A DNA stretch of 6,632 nt. It comes from Kangiellaceae bacterium. Its GTDB lineage: Bacteria; Pseudomonadota; Gammaproteobacteria; Enterobacterales; Kangiellaceae. Location: positions 1 through 6,632 of the forward strand of contig JAUUYO010000189.1 of NCBI GenBank assembly GCA_030590405.1, written 5' to 3'. Shown here piece after piece: positions 5,554-6,632 of the stretch. Every line of letters begins with the position of its first letter. Position 1 is the stretch's first letter. A model generated the notes under the pieces. The model saw nothing but the letters and a program-made list of their open reading frames with translations. It made no database searches and was not told the DNA's origin. Position numbers and translations under genes: made by a program.

Positions 5554-6087
5554 TTAGCCTTTTTCAACCTGACTGAAATCTAACTCTACCGGAGTAGAAC
5601 GACCAAAAATCATTACCGAAACGGACAAACGACTTTTGTCATAATTAACACTTTCAACCACGGCTTCAAATTCTGCAAACGGACCATCGGTAACACGAAC
5701 TGCTTCGCCCACATCAAACAGTGTTCTTGGTCTTGGTTTGTCAGTCGATTCTTCTAAGCGGTTAAGGATCTGATCCGCTTCCTTTTGGCTAATTGGTGCT
5801 GGGTGTTCTTTTGTCCCGCCAATAAAACCTAATACTCTGGGAGTGTCACGAACCAAATGCCAGCTTTCATCCTCCATGTCCATTTCAACCAGAACATAAC
5901 CGGGGAAAAACTTGCGGGCACTTCTTCGCTTTTGTCCGTCTCGCATCTCAACCACTTCTTCAGTAGGCACGAGAACCTGGCCAAACTTTTCTTCCAGCCC
6001 AAATTGTTTGACGCGCTCTTCTATAAAGCTCTTTACTTTACCTTCATAGCCAGAATATGCCTGAACCACATACCATTTAAGTGCCAT
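5554..6087 (-). CDS. nusG: Transcription elongation/antitermination factor NusG
   Basis: NusG binds the RNA polymerase clamp, modulates pausing and Rho termination, and links polymerase to the ribosome through S10. The product is 177 residues (E. coli 181). The NGN domain (about 1-115) shows WYVVQAYSGYEGKV at 5-18, FFPGYVLVEMDM at 60-71 and RVLGFIGG at 84-91. A linker precedes the KOW domain (about 125-177), which has VRVTDGPFAEFEAVVESV at 130-147 and IFGRSTPVELDFSQVE at 160-175; the latter carries the S10/Rho contact loop. Residue 142 is Ala where E. coli has Gly in FNGVV, a deviation in the KOW core. ATG 6087 lies 5 bases past the secE stop, with AAGGGA ten bases upstream inside the secE end, so it is probably co-translated with secE. 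The stop is TAA. Confidence 0.98.
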   Translation of the reverse strand: MALKWYVVQAYSGYEGKVKSFIEERVKQFGLEEKFGQVLVPTEEVVEMRDGQKRRSARKFFPGYVLVEMDMEDESWHLVRDTPRVLGFIGGTKEHPAPISQKEADQILNRLEESTDKPRPRTLFDVGEAVRVTDGPFAEFEAVVESVNYDKSRLSVSVMIFGRSTPVELDFSQVEKG

Positions 6088-6092
6088 AAAGA

Positions 6093-6470
6093 TTAATTCC
6101 CTTGAACAGTCAAAAAGTTAATAATGAAAACCAGACCCATATCAATCAAATACAGCATAAAGCCAATCAAAACAACAGCAACGACAATAATCAAACTGGT
6201 TTGAATCGTCTCAGGACGGGTAGGCCAAACCACTTTTCGCGCTTCGATTTTTGCTTCTTTCGCAAAAATCATTCCTGCACGCCCCTTGGTGGTTGTCATT
6301 GCGATACCAAGCCCCAGTGCCACCAATACTAAGATTGCCGCAACACGGATCAGTATTGAACCATCAACCAGAGCATGATTGGCATACACAGCAGCACCTA
6401 ATGCAACAAAGGCGAATAACCATCTAAAACCATTAAATGAAGCTATAGAATCTTGCTCGTTTACACTCAT
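6093..6470 (-). CDS. secE: Preprotein translocase subunit SecE
   Basis: SecE clamps the two halves of SecY in the inner-membrane SecYEG channel. The product is 125 residues, the three-helix gammaproteobacterial form (E. coli 127). Hydrophobic segments lie at about 14-31, 39-59 and 91-119. Between the second and third is the amphipathic hinge with the conserved AKIEARKVVWPTRPET at 73-88, which identifies the family. The first two helices are poorly conserved in the family and are recognised here only by hydrophobicity. ATG 6470 is set by an in-frame TGA three codons upstream. Its ribosome binding site is weak (GGTTGA at best). It directly precedes nusG, as in most bacteria. Confidence 0.97.
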   Translation of the reverse strand: MSVNEQDSIASFNGFRWLFAFVALGAAVYANHALVDGSILIRVAAILVLVALGLGIAMTTTKGRAGMIFAKEAKIEARKVVWPTRPETIQTSLIIVVAVVLIGFMLYLIDMGLVFIINFLTVQGN

Positions 6471-6492
6471 GAATTTTCAACCGTTTAATTCT

Positions 6493-6523
6493 AAAAAGCT
6501 AGTAAGGCCTAAACCTTACTAGC
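6493..6523 (-). terminator. Strong intrinsic terminator between tRNA-Trp and secE
   Basis: GCTAGTAAGG (6523-6514) and CCTTACTAGC (6507-6498) form a perfect 10-bp stem with a six-base loop, followed directly by TTTTT (6497-6493). It lies 28 bases after the tRNA CCA end and 22 bases before the secE ATG. It should end most tRNA-Trp transcripts. Confidence 0.85.
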
Positions 6524-6527
6524 AAAT

Positions 6528-6556
6528 ATTATCTTAATTTTTTATTGCAGTGGCAG
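6528..6556 (-). promoter_or_regulatory. Candidate secE promoter overlapping the tRNA 3' end
   Basis: GATAAT (6533-6528) matches five of six -10 bases. Seventeen bases upstream, CTGCCA (6556-6551) matches four of six -35 bases and is the tRNA CCA end itself. A start about seven bases downstream would fall at the first base pairs of the terminator hairpin, so the secE mRNA would begin with that stem-loop. The assignment is weak. Confidence 0.25.
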
Positions 6557-6626
6557 GCCAGGAGGGATTCGAACCCCCAACCTGCGGTTTTGGAGACCGC
6601 TGCTCTACCAATTGAGCCACTGGCCT
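6551..6626 (-). tRNA. tRNA-Trp (anticodon CCA)
   Basis: The 76-base cloverleaf is complete. It has a 7-bp acceptor stem AGGCCAG/CTGGCCT without mismatch, a D stem GCTC/GAGC with loop AATTGGTA, and an anticodon stem GCGGT/ACCGC with loop CTCCAAA, placing anticodon CCA at 6593-6591. The T arm is GGGGG/CCCTC with one G-U and loop TTCGAAT. The discriminator base is G and the CCA end is encoded. It reads UGG codons. A tRNA-Trp between a tuf gene and secE is known in Pseudomonas-type gammaproteobacteria; the tuf gene would lie beyond the right edge. Confidence 0.97.
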
Positions 6627-6632
6627 GCAATA

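Noticed and set aside
1..6632. Mobile element, CRISPR array, defence island or other undescribed system
   Set aside because: Every coding region is a core housekeeping gene in the conserved bacterial order. There are no direct-repeat arrays, transposase-like frames or target-site duplications, and no room for an unknown gene.

Overview
This window is the conserved transcription/translation block tRNA-Trp - secE - nusG - rplK - rplA - rplJ - rplL - rpoB of a bacterial chromosome. Every gene lies on the minus strand, so it reads from the right edge to the left. RpoB, L7/L12, L10, L1, L11 and NusG all align closely in their motifs with the Escherichia coli proteins as I remember them. A tRNA-Trp directly upstream of secE is the arrangement I associate with non-enteric gammaproteobacteria such as Pseudomonas. 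I infer a gammaproteobacterium with AT-rich intergenic DNA; genus and species cannot be decided from this window.

Layout in transcription order. A complete tRNA-Trp (6551-6626) is followed by a strong intrinsic-terminator hairpin (6493-6523). Next come secE (6093-6470) and nusG (5554-6087), 5 bases apart. A leader of about 156 bases holds a terminator-like hairpin and a likely ribosomal protein L1 target, and precedes rplK (4969-5397) and rplA (4264-4965), which are 3 bases apart and probably translationally coupled. A 330-base gene-free stretch (3934-4263) carries two AT-rich hairpins, a probable promoter and an L10-type mRNA leader with a kink-turn-like element. rplJ (3406-3933, GTG start) and rplL (2893-3267) follow. 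A second gene-free stretch (2547-2892) carries a strong attenuator hairpin and a long-range stem that looks like a processing site. rpoB begins at 2546 and runs off the left edge after 848 codons.

The genes work together in gene expression. SecE is part of the SecYEG membrane channel. NusG is an RNA polymerase elongation factor that also contacts the ribosome. L11 and L1 shape the GTPase centre and the E-site stalk of the 50S subunit. L10 with L7/L12 forms the factor-recruiting stalk, and RpoB is the beta subunit of RNA polymerase. The leaders fit the known logic of autogenous control by L1 and by the L10-L12 complex, and of partial termination that lowers rpoB output relative to ribosomal protein.

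I found no mobile element, CRISPR array, defence system or unknown gene. The points worth a second look are in the intergenic RNA structures and in small protein deviations: a longer L10 stalk helix, a Gly-to-Ala change in the NusG KOW motif, and the terminator placed 22 bases upstream of secE.
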